DNA of 64,000 nucleotides from Eutreptiella sp. 'Long Island Sound 2002' (taxonomy: Eukaryota; Euglenozoa; Euglenophyceae; Eutreptiales; Eutreptiaceae), in the NCBI GenBank assembly GCA_964036045.1, contig OZ038382.1, positions 150,734,961 to 150,798,960 on the forward strand, read 5' to 3'. The notes beneath the pieces were generated by a model. It saw nothing but the letters and a program-made list of their open reading frames with translations, was not told the DNA's origin and did no database searches. Below, piece by piece: positions 33,401 to 43,994 of the stretch. The position numbers and the translations under genes are program-made. Numbering within the stretch: position 1 is the stretch's first letter; every line of letters starts with the position of its first letter.

Positions 33401-34181
33401 TCTTAGGGACGACGAAGCACGGGGAGGCCCACTTGGAGTGGCAGGGCACAGGCCAGCCCCTCTCAATGAATTCACGGAGGATCTTCTCCATGGCCTCCTT
33501 TCTCTCGCCCCTCAGGGCGAACTCCCGGTGTCTGTACACACGGGGGTCCGGCTTCAGTCGTATCTTGGCCTCGTCATACGGTCCACGCACTGTCGGGGGA
33601 AACACAGGTTTTCCGCTGAAGAAGGTATCCCCATACTTCAACTTCAGCCTGGCCCTCAATGCCTGGATCTTGGGGCACTCATCGGACTCCGCCTTGGCCT
33701 TGCTGGGCACCTGGACCACTGAGCTTACTTGCGGGGTACCTCCACAAGATTGCTCAGGTGGTCTTCCCAGGTGGCCCAAAGGGCCATCTCTGGTCTTGCC
33801 TCGGAACAGGTAGGTGGGTGGGTTGCCCGCCGATTGGCTCAACCTGGCTTGACATGTGGTCCAGCACCCTTTATACGAAGGTATCCCCATCATAGGAACC
33901 AGAGACGATCGAGTCCACTTCCCACCAGGCTTTGTCCTGGCCCTTGCCCTCACGCTGGCTTCCCCAGTCGTGAAAGGGCTGATCCATATACCCTGAACCA
34001 GATCCAACTCCTCTTCAGTGAGGAGGTCACCCGATTCTCCGATGTCAACAGGGGAAACCGCAAAGCATTGCCGCCATGGCTCCGCTATGATGCGGTTGAC
34101 ATACACAAAGTCCGTGGTGTTGGCCTGTTCAAGGCCCCCATCCACATAGTGGAATTCCGTTGGCCATCTCTGGGGTGGCAT
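30480..34181 (-). CDS. pol ORF: RT, RNase H, integrase, chromodomain (formally open, 1,233 codons)
   Basis: RT: LVVDYRGVNAQTQHD (about residue 265), WKVMPMGVTNGNAAFQ, and an intact active site LFVDDVIIASGD (about 366). RNase H: MRTDASDYAVGAVLEQ (about 530), TPREKEAYAIVMALRKW and TVCTDHQSLQSW. Integrase: zinc part HNMMHPG ... CSVCQACN (about 800-840), then Asp at VAMDVFSM (about 860), Asp at TICSDRGPQFTGGW (about 925) and Glu at NGRAEVAGRQLFEK (about 962). The chromodomain (YNVERILAQ, then LEFKVRWRGYG, about 1160-1215) has SQP where most chromodomains have WEP, so an aromatic cage residue is missing. Although open, two segments read in a shifted frame: about 31695-31772 inside the integrase zinc finger and about 33860-33990 upstream of the RT. 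In both places another frame gives a more protein-like sequence. The upstream ORF joins through a frameshift near 34215. Probably not functional. Confidence 0.88.
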   Translation of the reverse strand: MPPQRWPTEFHYVDGGLEQANTTDFVYVNRIIAEPWRQCFAVSPVDIGESGDLLTEEELDLVQGIWISPFTTGEASVRARARTKPGGKWTRSSLVPMMGIPSYKGCWTTCQARLSQSAGNPPTYLFRGKTRDGPLGHLGRPPEQSCGGTPQVSSVVQVPSKAKAESDECPKIQALRARLKLKYGDTFFSGKPVFPPTVRGPYDEAKIRLKPDPRVYRHREFALRGERKEAMEKILREFIERGWPVPCHSKWASPCFVVPKKVAGEWRLVVDYRGVNAQTQHDSYTLPLIEDMLQKQHRRRIFTVIDLKHGYHQMPLAEESCACTAMSTPLGPLQWKVMPMGVTNGNAAFQRMLENLLEPVRDCADLFVDDVIIASGDPSMSYEELLEAHERDVTRVLDLLVRQKLTGSSDKATIAVSEVVFAGHVVGNGQRKPIPGKVAAVEHLEKPQTVSELRAYLGFCNYYSGYIKMYAEYAAPMTTMLKGNREETKKRSKKALVRNGESDRAFEGMKQALLSAVGLHLVDPDQGFAMRTDASDYAVGAVLEQVLDDGRHVPVAFWSRVLAEGQRRTWTPREKEAYAIVMALRKWAGYIALHPVTVCTDHQSLQSWHKEHVDTPSGPASRRARWHETLAKFDLTVVYVPGKDNTVADCLSRWAYPASKGMTDVSAHGDEAETAEAKRIIEIERLMEEEGVKCFVVMAADAPLGTRMGRAVRVLAPEGAESDKHLFPESCLQDDWTDDYGNSEAFEAEYRAVTDPDDGQKWPKGLTEEDHKLYRNGKLLVPESLVLELCEAWHHNMMHPGVKSKPWTCRAGLRSTRLVFTTPSRRSRKGCSVCQACNSDNRNVKGEAQWTPVPDQPMESVAMDVFSMPEVHIGKEPFDCVVLCVDRHSGYVVAVPTRKRGLLAKEVAVMMIRHWLTVFDIPRTICSDRGPQFTGGWFKAMRSLMGIRHAKSVAYLSRFNGRAEVAGRQLFEKLRKIHITNPRRNWVEEMWPALKAHHDTPTPGGLSPHQILFGRDPLGRGLPLSGDGMAMDAKEFFVRQEATARDIRQQLEKEHAERQKSAPSSTAQKFRVGDPVWVMRPRPMGTHGTKTWFTPGEVVRRIGEDTYRIKVGHGQFRERHESQLRVREPDLRGQHVSLDYAAHEADSDDDYAEQDDYNVERILAQHPNASAPGGLEFKVRWRGYGPSHGSSQPVSSFVQRMNTHFMDYIRKHKTEIHVSDLAALTRAIAARGA

Positions 34182-34191
34182 GGGCTGTCCC

Positions 34192-35406
34192 TTAGCGTCC
34201 TGATAGACACACTTTCCAGGCGGTAGGACGAACTTTTTTCAAGGTCATGTTGGTCAGTGAGACCACCAAATCTCGGCTGCTTTCCTCCTCGGTGCAGCCC
34301 ATAGGAACAACCAGCACTGCCTTGGAGCGGTCCTTGCGAATCTTCGCTACCGCCCTTGGAATTTCCCATCGGGGGCAATGGATCCACATCAAACCCTGAT
34401 GCGGACCCCAGTGCTTCTTCCACGCGGAGTCCTGGGCGCTCCAGTACTTCTCACAAACCCGAAGATGGGCAGAGGTTCCTGAAGAGAACGCATCCAAGAC
34501 CAGATGCGAAGCTCCAAGGTCCGCAACCACTCGGCTCGCCACTTCCGGCATTACGCCGTACTCCTGGTTTGCTGGCCCAGTTGGCTCAGTGCCCAGCGCG
34601 GCTACTTTGAGCTGATTGCGTTCCGGGTCGATCCATTGGCACTCTACATGGTGCTCAGGTGACGAAAGCCACGAGAGCTGGTCATCCTGGTACAGGGTCA
34701 TGGAGGCCTGGGCCGGGAGAACGCCGGAGTCTGTCTCCATCATGAAGTCGTACCCAACGATCATGTCCCAGTCCATCTCGGCCTCGTAGAAGCGACCTTG
34801 CAAGAGGATTTCCTTGCCGAGGTCCGGGCGGCTCAGCTCACCGTGGTTCACGAACTGCAGCCCAATGGCCGCTTCCCTCGTGCCTCCCACCATGTACTGG
34901 CCGTTCGCCACCTTCAGCCTGACAGGCTTCCGACTGTCGGTCAAGCACTCTGGCGGAAGTAAGCCAGCCTTGACCAAGCCGACCTCAGCTCCCGTGTCGT
35001 CCAACAAGTCGAAGACCTTCTCCACTTCCCCGCATAAGGCACGGACCTTAAGGTGCAACTGCCGCTCACTCCCCACACGGCGCATGGCGTGCAAGCTCAG
35101 GATTTCCGGCTGTTCCAGAAGCTCAATAAGCGACTGGTGCAGGTCGTGGACAATGGGCTCAGGCTGCCCATCTGCAGCATCCAGCTGCGGTCCGGGTGAT
35201 CCTCCGATACTCTCGGATAGATCTTGAAGCACATCAAATACATTCTTGGTCGCGAAGGATGGACGGGTGCAAGGGTTCGTGCCTTCACTTGCCCTCACCC
35301 TGCCACCGCGACTGTCTTTCGTTTTGGGTGCTGGACCGGGCCTTCCGCCCGCGGCAGTCCCTTTGTGCTCATTGTCTCCCGACTGGGATGGTGTGGCGCT
35401 TCCCAC
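34192..35406 (-). pseudogene. Protease ORF with an additional domain
   Basis: 404 codons. A Gly/Pro/Lys-rich start is followed by a helical part (NVFDVLQDLSESIGG, then HDLHQSLIELLEQPEILSL). Then comes the retropepsin motif LLDDTGAEVGLVKAGLL (about residue 135) and the second protease motif DMIVGYDFMM. After the protease is a separate domain (34290-34540) with LVLDAFSSG, MWIHCPR, AVAKIRKDRSKAVLVVPMG. This resembles the small methyltransferase-like domain (DAFA ... PPF ... LVVP) known from DIRS and some algal retroelements, with the PPF replaced by CPR. The comparison is from memory of the family, so moderate confidence. The end (LTNMTLKKV) continues in another frame into the pol ORF, so a frameshift separates them. 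Confidence 0.75.
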
Positions 35407-35457
35407 GACACCATCCTGCGACCGCCCTAGCTGGGGCCCTTGGCTGCGGGGGCTCCG

Positions 35458-36885
35458 CTAAGGGGCGTCGGTTGTGGTAGTAGGGGTACTCTCCTCCGCA
35501 TCAACCTCGTTGACACCCTTCTTCTTTCCCCCTTTCTTACCCTTCTTGTCCTTGTCCTTCTCTTTGTTTTCCTTGTTCTTGTCGTCCGACTTTGGGACCC
35601 AGGACCTCTTGATCTCCTGGATCTCCTTGGCCAACTCGGTCCCGACCGACATCAGCTTGGAGAGCTCGTCCTTGGTGACCTCCACCTTGGTCTCCCGGAT
35701 ACCCGCGGGTGCACGCTTCTTCGACCCGTGCACCTTCTTGTAGGCCTCCGTGTCGGCCTTGTGGATGGGGCATGTCCGGTGGTCATCGTTGATCCCTTTG
35801 TTCCTCCCATAACACACGAAACAGCCCTGAGAGAACTCCCCAAAGGACAGCGGAGGGTCGCCCATGCGGCGCGGCTCCTTTTTCTCCTTCTTCTTCCAAG
35901 CCTTCTGCAGGGGCTTCCAGCTCCCCCGGTTGCTCCCTGTGTTCAGGTTGTTGGCCACGAAGGCACAAACAGCCGTTTCGGCGGGCTCATCGTTGTCGTC
36001 ATCGTCGTCGAGAGCCTCATCGCAATCGGCTCCCGCTGGGTCCATGGCAGCTTCCCCGCCAGACCCTGCGCCAACATAGTTGACGTCACGGTCACCGGCC
36101 TTCAAGCCGCGGGTGTGGTGGAGATTCCTGTACTCTTTGAGCACTTCCTCTCCGACCCACTCCAAGACCTCGTCGCAGGTCATCCGCGCCGGGATGGCCT
36201 GCAGACGGAGGGTCTGGTCGCCCACGTCGCACTTGTCGAGGCGCAACATCGCGGTCTTCCCGCGATCGCCCGTGACGGTGATGAGGAGGGCGTTCCGCAG
36301 CTCTCGCCGCTTGAAATCCCGCCCCACATGCTTATGTGTCCAAGCCAACACTTTTGGATGATACTCCTTGGGGAGCATCATCTTGAACGTGTGGTTGAAC
36401 TTGGCTCTCTTGGCTTCCTCCCTGGTGACTCTCTTGATGCATGCCTCCGGCAGCATGGAGAGCAGGCGGGCCTGCTCCTCACCCTCATTCCAGTCCTCCA
36501 CGTTGCGGCAGAAGAGGGTGTATTGCCCCCGGAAGTCTCGCCAATCCCGTAGGCGGATCTCCCGACCATCATGCTGAAGCTTGATGGCCCTCCACCGCTT
36601 GGCAGCCACCTGCAGAGCGTCCACCCGCTCCTGCTTGTTGAGCCACTTCTTGGCTTCCTTGAGGGTCTTGATTTTCCCCTCCTTGGTCGCCACAAAGTAT
36701 AGCTCTTGGAGCACCTCCGGCAGGCGCCACCTGAACCGTTTGAAGACATATTTCTCCGCATCTGCGGGATCCATGTCTTCAGTGACGGTCATCCCCGAAT
36801 CGTCCAGCTTCTCCAAGAAGCGGTCGAGGTCGAGGGGGTTGCCATCGTACGTGCGGGGCTTGATGTCCTTCAGGTCTTCCCACAC
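35458..36885 (-). pseudogene. gag: capsid and zinc-knuckle nucleocapsid of the 17.5 kb element
   Basis: 475 codons. The first 270 residues are helical and capsid-like (LDLDRFLEKLDDSGM, KTLKEAKKWLNKQERVDAL, RDWRDFRGQYTLFCRNVEDW). An Asp-rich stretch follows (near 36000), then a Cys/His motif with C-x2-C and a later H-x2-C (CFVCYGRNKG, DHRTCPIH near 35765-35830), a zinc-knuckle variant. The tail is very Lys-rich (DDKNKENKEKDKDKKGKKGG). It starts after a TAA just upstream in the same frame; the preceding coiled-coil ORF reaches this point in a different frame, so the original gag was longer and is split by a frameshift near 36885. Capsid assignment rests on position and helix pattern. Confidence 0.8.
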
Positions 36886-39803
36886 GGCGGAATCCTGGCT
36901 TTAGAGACCATGAATGCCGGCCGCGAGGTCGACCGAGGTTCCCATCGGCGTCCCCCACGGACTCCCACGGCCGCCACTTCCATCTCCTCCACGGTATCCA
37001 TGTGGCTACGCCGTGGTTCCTCCATGTACGCTGAACCTAGATGTTCATGCCGTACTCCTTCCATGTATGCCTCCTCATCACGGCGCCGGCGGCTGCGTTC
37101 AGCGGCCTCGCGTCGTACACCACGCGGCGGGGTAATGCCGAACTCCTCCAGGTCTTCCTCGCCTCCGCCGACATCCCACTCCACGTCCCCTCCAGGGGCC
37201 CTCATCTCTGAGTCCACCATAACGTCCGCCAGCCATTGGGATTGGCTCCTGGGCTGGTGCGGGGCGTCGGGGGCGTACCGGTGTCCGCGGTGGAGCACGG
37301 CGGTTGTGGTACTCCGCACTGAGCCACTCATCACGCCACTCCTCACTGCCACTGCCGGGCGGCACGCGCTTGTTACGGCGGCCCGCGCTGTGATGAGAGG
37401 GAGTGGGGAGAGAGGGGGCACTGGCGCTGGCACGACTCCTGGGGGCTCCGCCAGGGGCGTGGGCTCTGCCTGGACCTGGTCCAGGTTCCCAGCCGTCGTC
37501 CGACGAGCCGGACTCCAGGGGTGGGTGGTCGCTGCCGACGCTCACACAGCATTCCAGCTCGTCCAACCTCTGCTGCAGGCCGTTGATGACCTTGTTCAGC
37601 AGCCTGGTCTCGCCCCTGGCGATGTCCAGCTCCCTCTGGGCGGCGGTGGCGACCTTGGCAATCTTGACCATCTCCGTCTTGGCGATGTCCAGCTCCTTCT
37701 GTGCGCCCGCGGCGACCCTGGCGATGCGGATCATCTCGCCCTTGCCCGTGTCCACCTCGCGCTCGAGGGACTGGACCCTCCTGCGGAGGTGGACAATCCA
37801 CCGCCAAGTGGCATCCGGGTCACCGTTCCCTGGTGGGGTCATCGGGGTCCCCAGGGGGTCCTCCAGGAGGGCCTCCGCCGGGTCCGCCCGGTCCAGGGGG
37901 TCCTCCCCCTCCCGGAGGTCCGCCTCCGGGGGGTCCACTTGGTGGGCGTCCTCCAGGGGGTCCTGACGGGCCTCCGCCAGGGGGTCCCGGTGGGTCTCAG
38001 CCGGGTCGCCTCGGTGGGTCCGAGGATGGGGGCTTCTCTGTGTAGCCGAAGTCCATGTCATCACCCTCGTCCATGTCGCCCCACCTAGGCGTCTCGGTCT
38101 CGCACTCGGTGGATTCCGAGCTCCGGTAGGGAAGAGGGAGATCCTCACTCTCACCTTCCGGCTCCATGGCGACATCTCCGCCTCCTCCGCCAGCCATTCC
38201 CCGGCGATGTCGGCGGTCTCCTCTGTCCCCATCGCTGGCGGTGAAGAAGGGGTCGGAGTCGTGGGGGTGTCCACCGCTGGCCTCCGTGACCTCTCGGGGG
38301 TCTTCTTCTTACCCCTCCTTCGTCGGTAGGCGGTGGGGCCACTGTCCGCACTGCTGCCCGTGTCGACCTCCTCCAGATCCAGCGTCATCTTGGAGGAGGC
38401 ATCCCCTGCAAAGAGCTTTCGAAGGGTCTCCACTCGGGATCCTCCCGGGGGAGTCTCGCGCTGGAGCTTGGCCTCAGCCTCCTCCATTGCGGCAGCCGTG
38501 GCTGCGGCAGCTCGCCTTTCGGCCTCCTCCCGAGCACGGGCAGCCTCGGCTTCCCGAGCCCGCTGCAGCCGAGCCTTCTCAGCTTCCAACGCTACCAGCT
38601 CCGCCTCCGTCTTGGCCCTCTCCTCAGCGACCTTCCGTCGCGCGGCCTCGATGGCGTCCTTCCTGGCGGCGTCCGCTTGGGCCTTGGCCGTTGCCTCGGC
38701 GTGGGCCCTTTCCTCTGCCTCCTTCTTTGCCCTCTCTTGGGCAAGCGCCTCTTCCAGTGCTTTCACCTCGGCCTCCTTACGGACAATGGCCTCCTGGGCC
38801 TGGCGGGCTTCCTGGGCGGCTGCCGCCACCTCACCCCTGACCCGGGCAGTCGCTGCCTCCTGGACGGCTGCAGCCGTGAGTCCGGCCGCAATGGCCGCCA
38901 CGGTCGAGGCGTGGAAGGCCATGCCTCTGCCCCAATCTGTGGCCTCCTCCTGGGCGATGCCGACGGCGCCCTCCACGGCAGCGTTCTGCTGCGTGGCCCG
39001 TTGCCGGGCAACCCGAAGGTTGCAGGGCACCCCACAGGCGCGCTTGCAGGCGCGGGCCACGTCCCTTTGGTCCTGCTGGAGCTGGCCTGGTCGGCCGGCA
39101 TCCTCCCACGGTGGGCTGACTCCACGTCGCTGCTGGGGCCTGACTTCCTCAGGTGCAGCTGACGGGGCTGGGCCTTGGGCTTCTTGGCGGCCTCAAGGAA
39201 GTCGCCAAGAGTTGTGTGGCCGGGGTGGTGACTGCCACTGGCCCGTTGGCGGCTGGGGGCTGGGGTTCCGCTTTTCGTCTCGTTCTTCGCGGCTTGGACG
39301 GCTTCGGCAGCCAGGGATTCCTGGTACTCCCGCCATTTCTTGTGCCGCTTCTTGTCCCCGGCGGATCGCTTCTCCTTCCCAGGAGACGCGCTGCTGCTGC
39401 TGCCCTGAAGCGTACGCTCGTTCCCCGGCTCCGGGAACTTCCTTTCGATCATGTCCCACATGGAGACGTTGATCGTGGCGCCCGACGGGTACTGGTTGAG
39501 GTTCTCGTCCTCCTCAATCCCGTCAGGGCACAGCCCTTTGCCGGGCCTGTCCGGGCAGGTGGAGACCCTCCAGCGCTTCTGGCGGAAGCGATAGGCGTAT
39601 CCTTCCACCCGCAGCCAGTCTTCCACTGCCTGCAGGCGGTCAGCGCCCATATCCTCGCGGAGCTCGAAGCTCCCGGGCATGCCGCCTTCGCACTGGGGAT
39701 TGCTGTGGCGGTAGTGCTGTTTCCACACAAACCCACAGAGTAGGCGCACCGCATGGGGGTGGGGCAGCGGCCACGTCTTGCCCGCCTCCTGCCAGTTCAC
39801 CAT
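36870..39803 (-). pseudogene. Long coiled-coil ORF preceding the capsid (gag extension or extra ORF)
   Basis: About 970 codons in three frames. 39060-39803 starts at an ATG (MVNWQEAGKTWPLPHPHAV) and has an aromatic-rich N-terminal part (GYAYRFRQKRWRV). A shift near 39060 leads to a long Ala/Glu/Arg coiled coil (EARQAQEAIVRKEAEVKALE, about 38390-38860), a Lys-rich patch and repeated RDPLAEARQDPLEDAHQ-like acidic/Pro sequence near 37900. A second heptad region (RELDIAKTEMVKIAKVATAA type, three near-repeats at 37600-37760) follows. After a shift near 37250 the frame ends with an Arg/Glu-rich part (ERSRRRRDEEAYMEGV) at 36870. Such a long pre-capsid ORF is unusual for Ty3-type elements. No enzymatic domain recognised. 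Confidence 0.65.
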
Positions 39804-40131
39804 CGGCGCTCGTTCCCCTCGATGGACCGGTCGTGGGGGTGGCTGTTGAAGCGGTTGCTGTGGTCCACTGTATCTACAGGGCTGGGACCAAGACGCCCAA
39901 TGGTGGTTGTGGAGGTGGGTGATGGGGCTGGCAGTGCGGCCGGTACTGGTCCGCCGAAGGAACTAGCTGATGTCGCCGTTCCGGTCACTACACCTCCTTC
40001 ACGGACTCGGCGCTGTTGCTGACGCTCGGGGCGATGCTCTGGGCGGCGTTGCGAAGCCCGTGGTGCTCGGGGTTTAGGCGGCCCCAAGTGGCACGCGAGG
40101 GATGGGTAACCCCGCGGCGGTGAAACGCTTT
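39804..40131 (-). other. 5' leader of the 17.5 kb element
   Basis: 328 bases between the 5' LTR and the first ORF. The first bases in the element's sense are AAAGCGTTTCACCGCC; no TGG-type primer-binding site is seen. The 2.65 kb element also begins AAAG after its 5' LTR. Confidence 0.55.
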
Positions 40132-43100
40132 TGACGCGTTCCCGTGGGGGGCCTGGCCACGGGACGCTGCGGCGGACACGGGCAAGCAAGCAGGCAGGCA
40201 AAGCACTGCGCTCACAAGGGCATCCTCATGCTCGTGTCATGTGACAAAGCGTTTCAGGATCCTTGCCACTCTGAAACAAGAGAACAAAAGTATGTACAAT
40301 CACACATCATGATATGTACACATGGGGTGAAGACTGGACTGGAATAAGGGCATCACAGGACAATAGCCACTCAGTCCCAACTCATATCCCAGTCCCAGGT
40401 CCGACCCTCTCAGTGGCTGGCAGGGGCGGGGGCTCAAACACAACCCATGCCCTGCTCAGTCAGGACCCTGAAACCCTGCCAATGGGGGAGGGTGTCCCGC
40501 CCATCCACAGGCGAGTTCCTCGGCACCAAGGGGCTCCAAGGCCAACCAACAGTGGTCCCCTATGCTCCCCTAACAGCAGGTCCCAACTCCCCTCTGAGCC
40601 AGAGAAAAGGCCCCGCCATTATCCCCTAGGAGTTGGTAGCTGAAAATGGGCTGTTTCAGCCCAAACTGACATTACCTCGAAAAATTCCAACATTGATCTC
40701 TTGTCCGGACCCGCCAGAGGTAGGGACGAGGCAACTGACCCTATGCTCTTCGAGTACCAACTCTCTGGAGCCCTCAACCATCCTGGTTCCCTCTGAGGTC
40801 CCGGCATCAGGGCACCACGGGTTCGTCAAGTGGGGTCATGCTGCCAAAATCACTGAAATTGGCGCCATTCCCACGCGTGATTCGCCCGATCAAGGCAAGG
40901 CCAATGGCTCACAGGATAGGAGGCAGGACCTAAGACCTACATCTGAGTGCTCGCCTTGGAATTAGGCCAGAGCTCATTGTGGGCATAGAGATATGGGGCC
41001 GCCAATGGACCACACGAGGGGCTGAAATTGGGGTCCCAAAAGGGGGTCATTTTGGCTGCTCAAAATGAGCCAAAAACCGGGGTATCCCCAATGGTATATC
41101 TCCACGCCGGCTTGGAGATCGGATCCGCCATTCCATATGCGATCCACTGGGAGTCCAACAAAGACTCACATGTAGTTGGCTCCGGTAAATCTCCATGGCC
41201 CTCGGCGTGGTGATGATCCAAACTGGGTCCACAAATGCCAAAATGGCAAAATGGGTCGTCTCGGTCGACCGTCCAGGGTGGAAAACCTTGGCGATTTTGT
41301 CGCGCCAAGCCCTGATTCACGACCCTTGATATCCCCTTGGGTCCCATGCCTTGGGATTTGGCTTGCTGTCACACTGGCTGCTTACTGTTCACCGAGGGGA
41401 TGGCTACACGGACGGGCCAGAAAGCAGCATGCGGTGCAAAGGGGGGGAATCATGGATCGCACCAAAAGTTGAATAACTCCGGATGAGCTGGAGGAGCAAA
41501 CATGAAACTCAATGGTGTTCGACCCTTGGTCAGCTGCTACAATAATCGCACTTCGTTCCTGCCTAGGTCCCTTGCCACTTTGAGATATGGTAGTTCCAAT
41601 ATGGAATAGAATGGCAAAAATAGCGAAATTTGGTCAAAATGGCCCGCACTCATGATTCCATATCTCCATGGCCACGGCGAAGATCCTTCCAACCAAACGT
41701 GCTAAAGACACATGGGACTTAGATCCCAATATATGCCGCTTGCCAACTCTCATGGTCGCATCTAGCTATTTTCCCCATTGGAGGGAAAATGACACACAAA
41801 TGGGGCAGAATGGCGACATACCCCAAATTGGGTGACTCACAACTCTCCCTTCGAGAGGAGAGGCCACATGGGGAAACACCCCATTTGACGCCGGTTTATG
41901 TGCCCTCTCCCAATCGCCCTTACCCTTGGTCAAGTGGCGCACACAACCTCGGCTGTGAAATCAGGGGGAGAAGGGGGTTGTGGCCATTCTGGGGAAAACG
42001 GCCAAAATTCACCCAAAAGTGGTCACACGAAAAATCGTATCTCCATATCACAAGAGAAAGGAGCCTCGGGCTTTTGCATGGATGCAAACGGAAGCTTTGC
42101 TTCCCTTTTGCGAAAAGGGTTGAGGTTCAAAGCATAATGGAAACATTTTTAACACCTCAATCCTTGAAGCACACTATTTATGGGAAAAAGTGCATATATC
42201 GGCGATATTGGTATGTACATATCTTTGGGTCATTGAGGAACAAAAATATGAGCAAACGCTTTTGGAGTAGGCCCATAGTAGGTGCCTTCAAATATGCCCA
42301 CTATGGTTAGATCGTCTCCGCCCACTCATGTCATTGGTGCTTGCATATGAGCGCGTGTGCAAGAAGGCAGTATGGCACGCGTGCTCACAAGGCGACATTA
42401 TATAAAATAGAAGACAAGGTTGTAAAAATCAACCAAGCCATCCACAATGTTCTTCGTGGTCTCTACTTTACACATTGCCTTGGTTCGAGGCTCAACTCCG
42501 CATAGGTTTTGAGTACGAGCCTCCGGGTTTGGCCATTTTGGCCTAATTTTCGACCAAAATTTGCCCATTTTCAAAAACTGAGTTTTGGTACGCATTGATT
42601 TGCGTGGAGCCATCGTTGAGTTGACTCGAAAATCAAAAATGGCCTGGGGCTTTTGTTCTTGTGAGCATTGTGTTTGGTTATTAACGTTCATGCTCACAAG
42701 GCCACAAAGTTAGCGTTTCCGCACGCAAACGACTTGGGTTTGCGAAACCCATAGGCTGCCTAAAACATCCCCATTGCCCTCTTCCCTATTCAAAGTGATA
42801 TGCCCACGTGAAAGCGGCATGGAAGGAAGGCATAGGGGGGGAATGTAGGGTTCCGTCCGAACTCGTGGTCCTTGAGAACCATGAGTTCGAGCGATCGACG
42901 GAAAAGCTTGCGCGCTGATTTTCTCTCAGACGCAACGGCGAAAAATTCTTGTAAACACACCAGATGAAAGTACAAGAAAAACTCTCTAGATCCGGCCCTT
43001 AAATTCTCTTAGAACCTCAAAGGTACTCGGGAAACGTCCATCACAAAAGTCACCACGGAGAAGCGACCAAAGCGCGCGAACAGGCGACAACAGGCGGCGA

Positions 43101-43342
43101 TTTCATGACAATTAGAAATCGCGGTAGAAATCGGGTATTTCACCGATTTCTTACCGAAAATTGACCAAGACAATAAAATTATGGTAATTCTACATCAATT
43201 TAATGGTTAGGGATCACATTCCAGATCTTGCGGATTAGAAGACAGGGATATCCCGCTTACAGCCGGTGTCAGCGGCTTCCGCACGGGTCTGACGGCTCAC
43301 AGGCCTCCGGGCCATGGGCCATAGGTTCTGGGTACCGCTTCA
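40132..43342 (-). repeat. 5' LTR of the 17.5 kb element (3,211 bp)
   Basis: Partner of 25793-28993, same TG...CA ends. It should carry the promoter on the minus strand; I could not assign a TATA or start site. Confidence 0.95.
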
Positions 43343-43994
43343 GTGACAGATACTCCAAACGGCTGGGCAGCCCCCTAGAGCTGCCACCCAAAGGAGGGGG
43401 CGTGTGCCCCTACCCATGGACACATGTGGGGACACCCTCCCACCCGGGACACCTGCACGGGGAAGCTGCGACACTGCCTTCCCAAGCACCTGCGGCACGG
43501 GCTTAAGGGGTACCTGAACTAGGGCTGTGGGAGGGACAGACCGTCCCCTTGGTAAGAGCCTTCTCCTGCATTGTCAAAGGAGGCATCCCGAGCTCCCAAA
43601 GATACTTACCTACCTACCTCTTCCTGGTACAATTCATGTTGCTGTTGGCGGAACACCTAGTAAAATGAGCAAACAAATGGCATAGTTGATCAACTTGGAT
43701 CTAAGAGGATCAAAACAGAAGCCCAGAACCGGATTGCCGTTGGGATGGTGTTAACCACAAAAGTGCCACCACAGGGGCAATCTTTATGCGCAACATCCCG
43801 AAACACGTCAGAGTCGATCCCGGTGGAGGCACAGATACCACAGAAGGCCTGCATGTTGAGGACGAGCGACGTTTAGTCTGTTTTTGTCACACGCATACTA
43901 CCCTGTCCTAAAACAAATAGGTAGAACAATCTCAAATTTGAAAGCACCGCTAGGGTTATGTATTTATGATATTTCTTGTCATATATTTCAATCA
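43343..43994 (+). repeat. 651 bp flanking direct repeat R, right copy
   Basis: Starts GTGACAGATACTCC directly after the CA of the LTR and ends TTTCAATCA, then continues into TTTCCGTGTTTGC, which is the presumed original flank. Contains the duplicate (ACCT)n motif at 43605-43620. Confidence 0.9.

Larger units (their letters stand above)
25793..43342 (-). mobile_element. 17.5 kb Ty3/gypsy chromovirus-like LTR retrotransposon
   Basis: Two 3.2 kb LTRs (25793-28993 and 40132-43342) flank an 11.1 kb internal region transcribed on the minus strand. In coding order it holds a long coiled-coil ORF, capsid with a zinc knuckle, protease plus an extra domain, then RT, RNase H, integrase and chromodomain. 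The LTRs begin TG and end CA, a polypurine tract abuts the 3' LTR, and no TGG-type primer-binding site is visible after the 5' LTR (internal region starts AAAGCG). LTR divergence is a few percent, so the insertion is not recent. Several frameshifts make it non-functional. There is no short target-site duplication; instead a 651 bp direct repeat flanks it. Confidence 0.93.
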
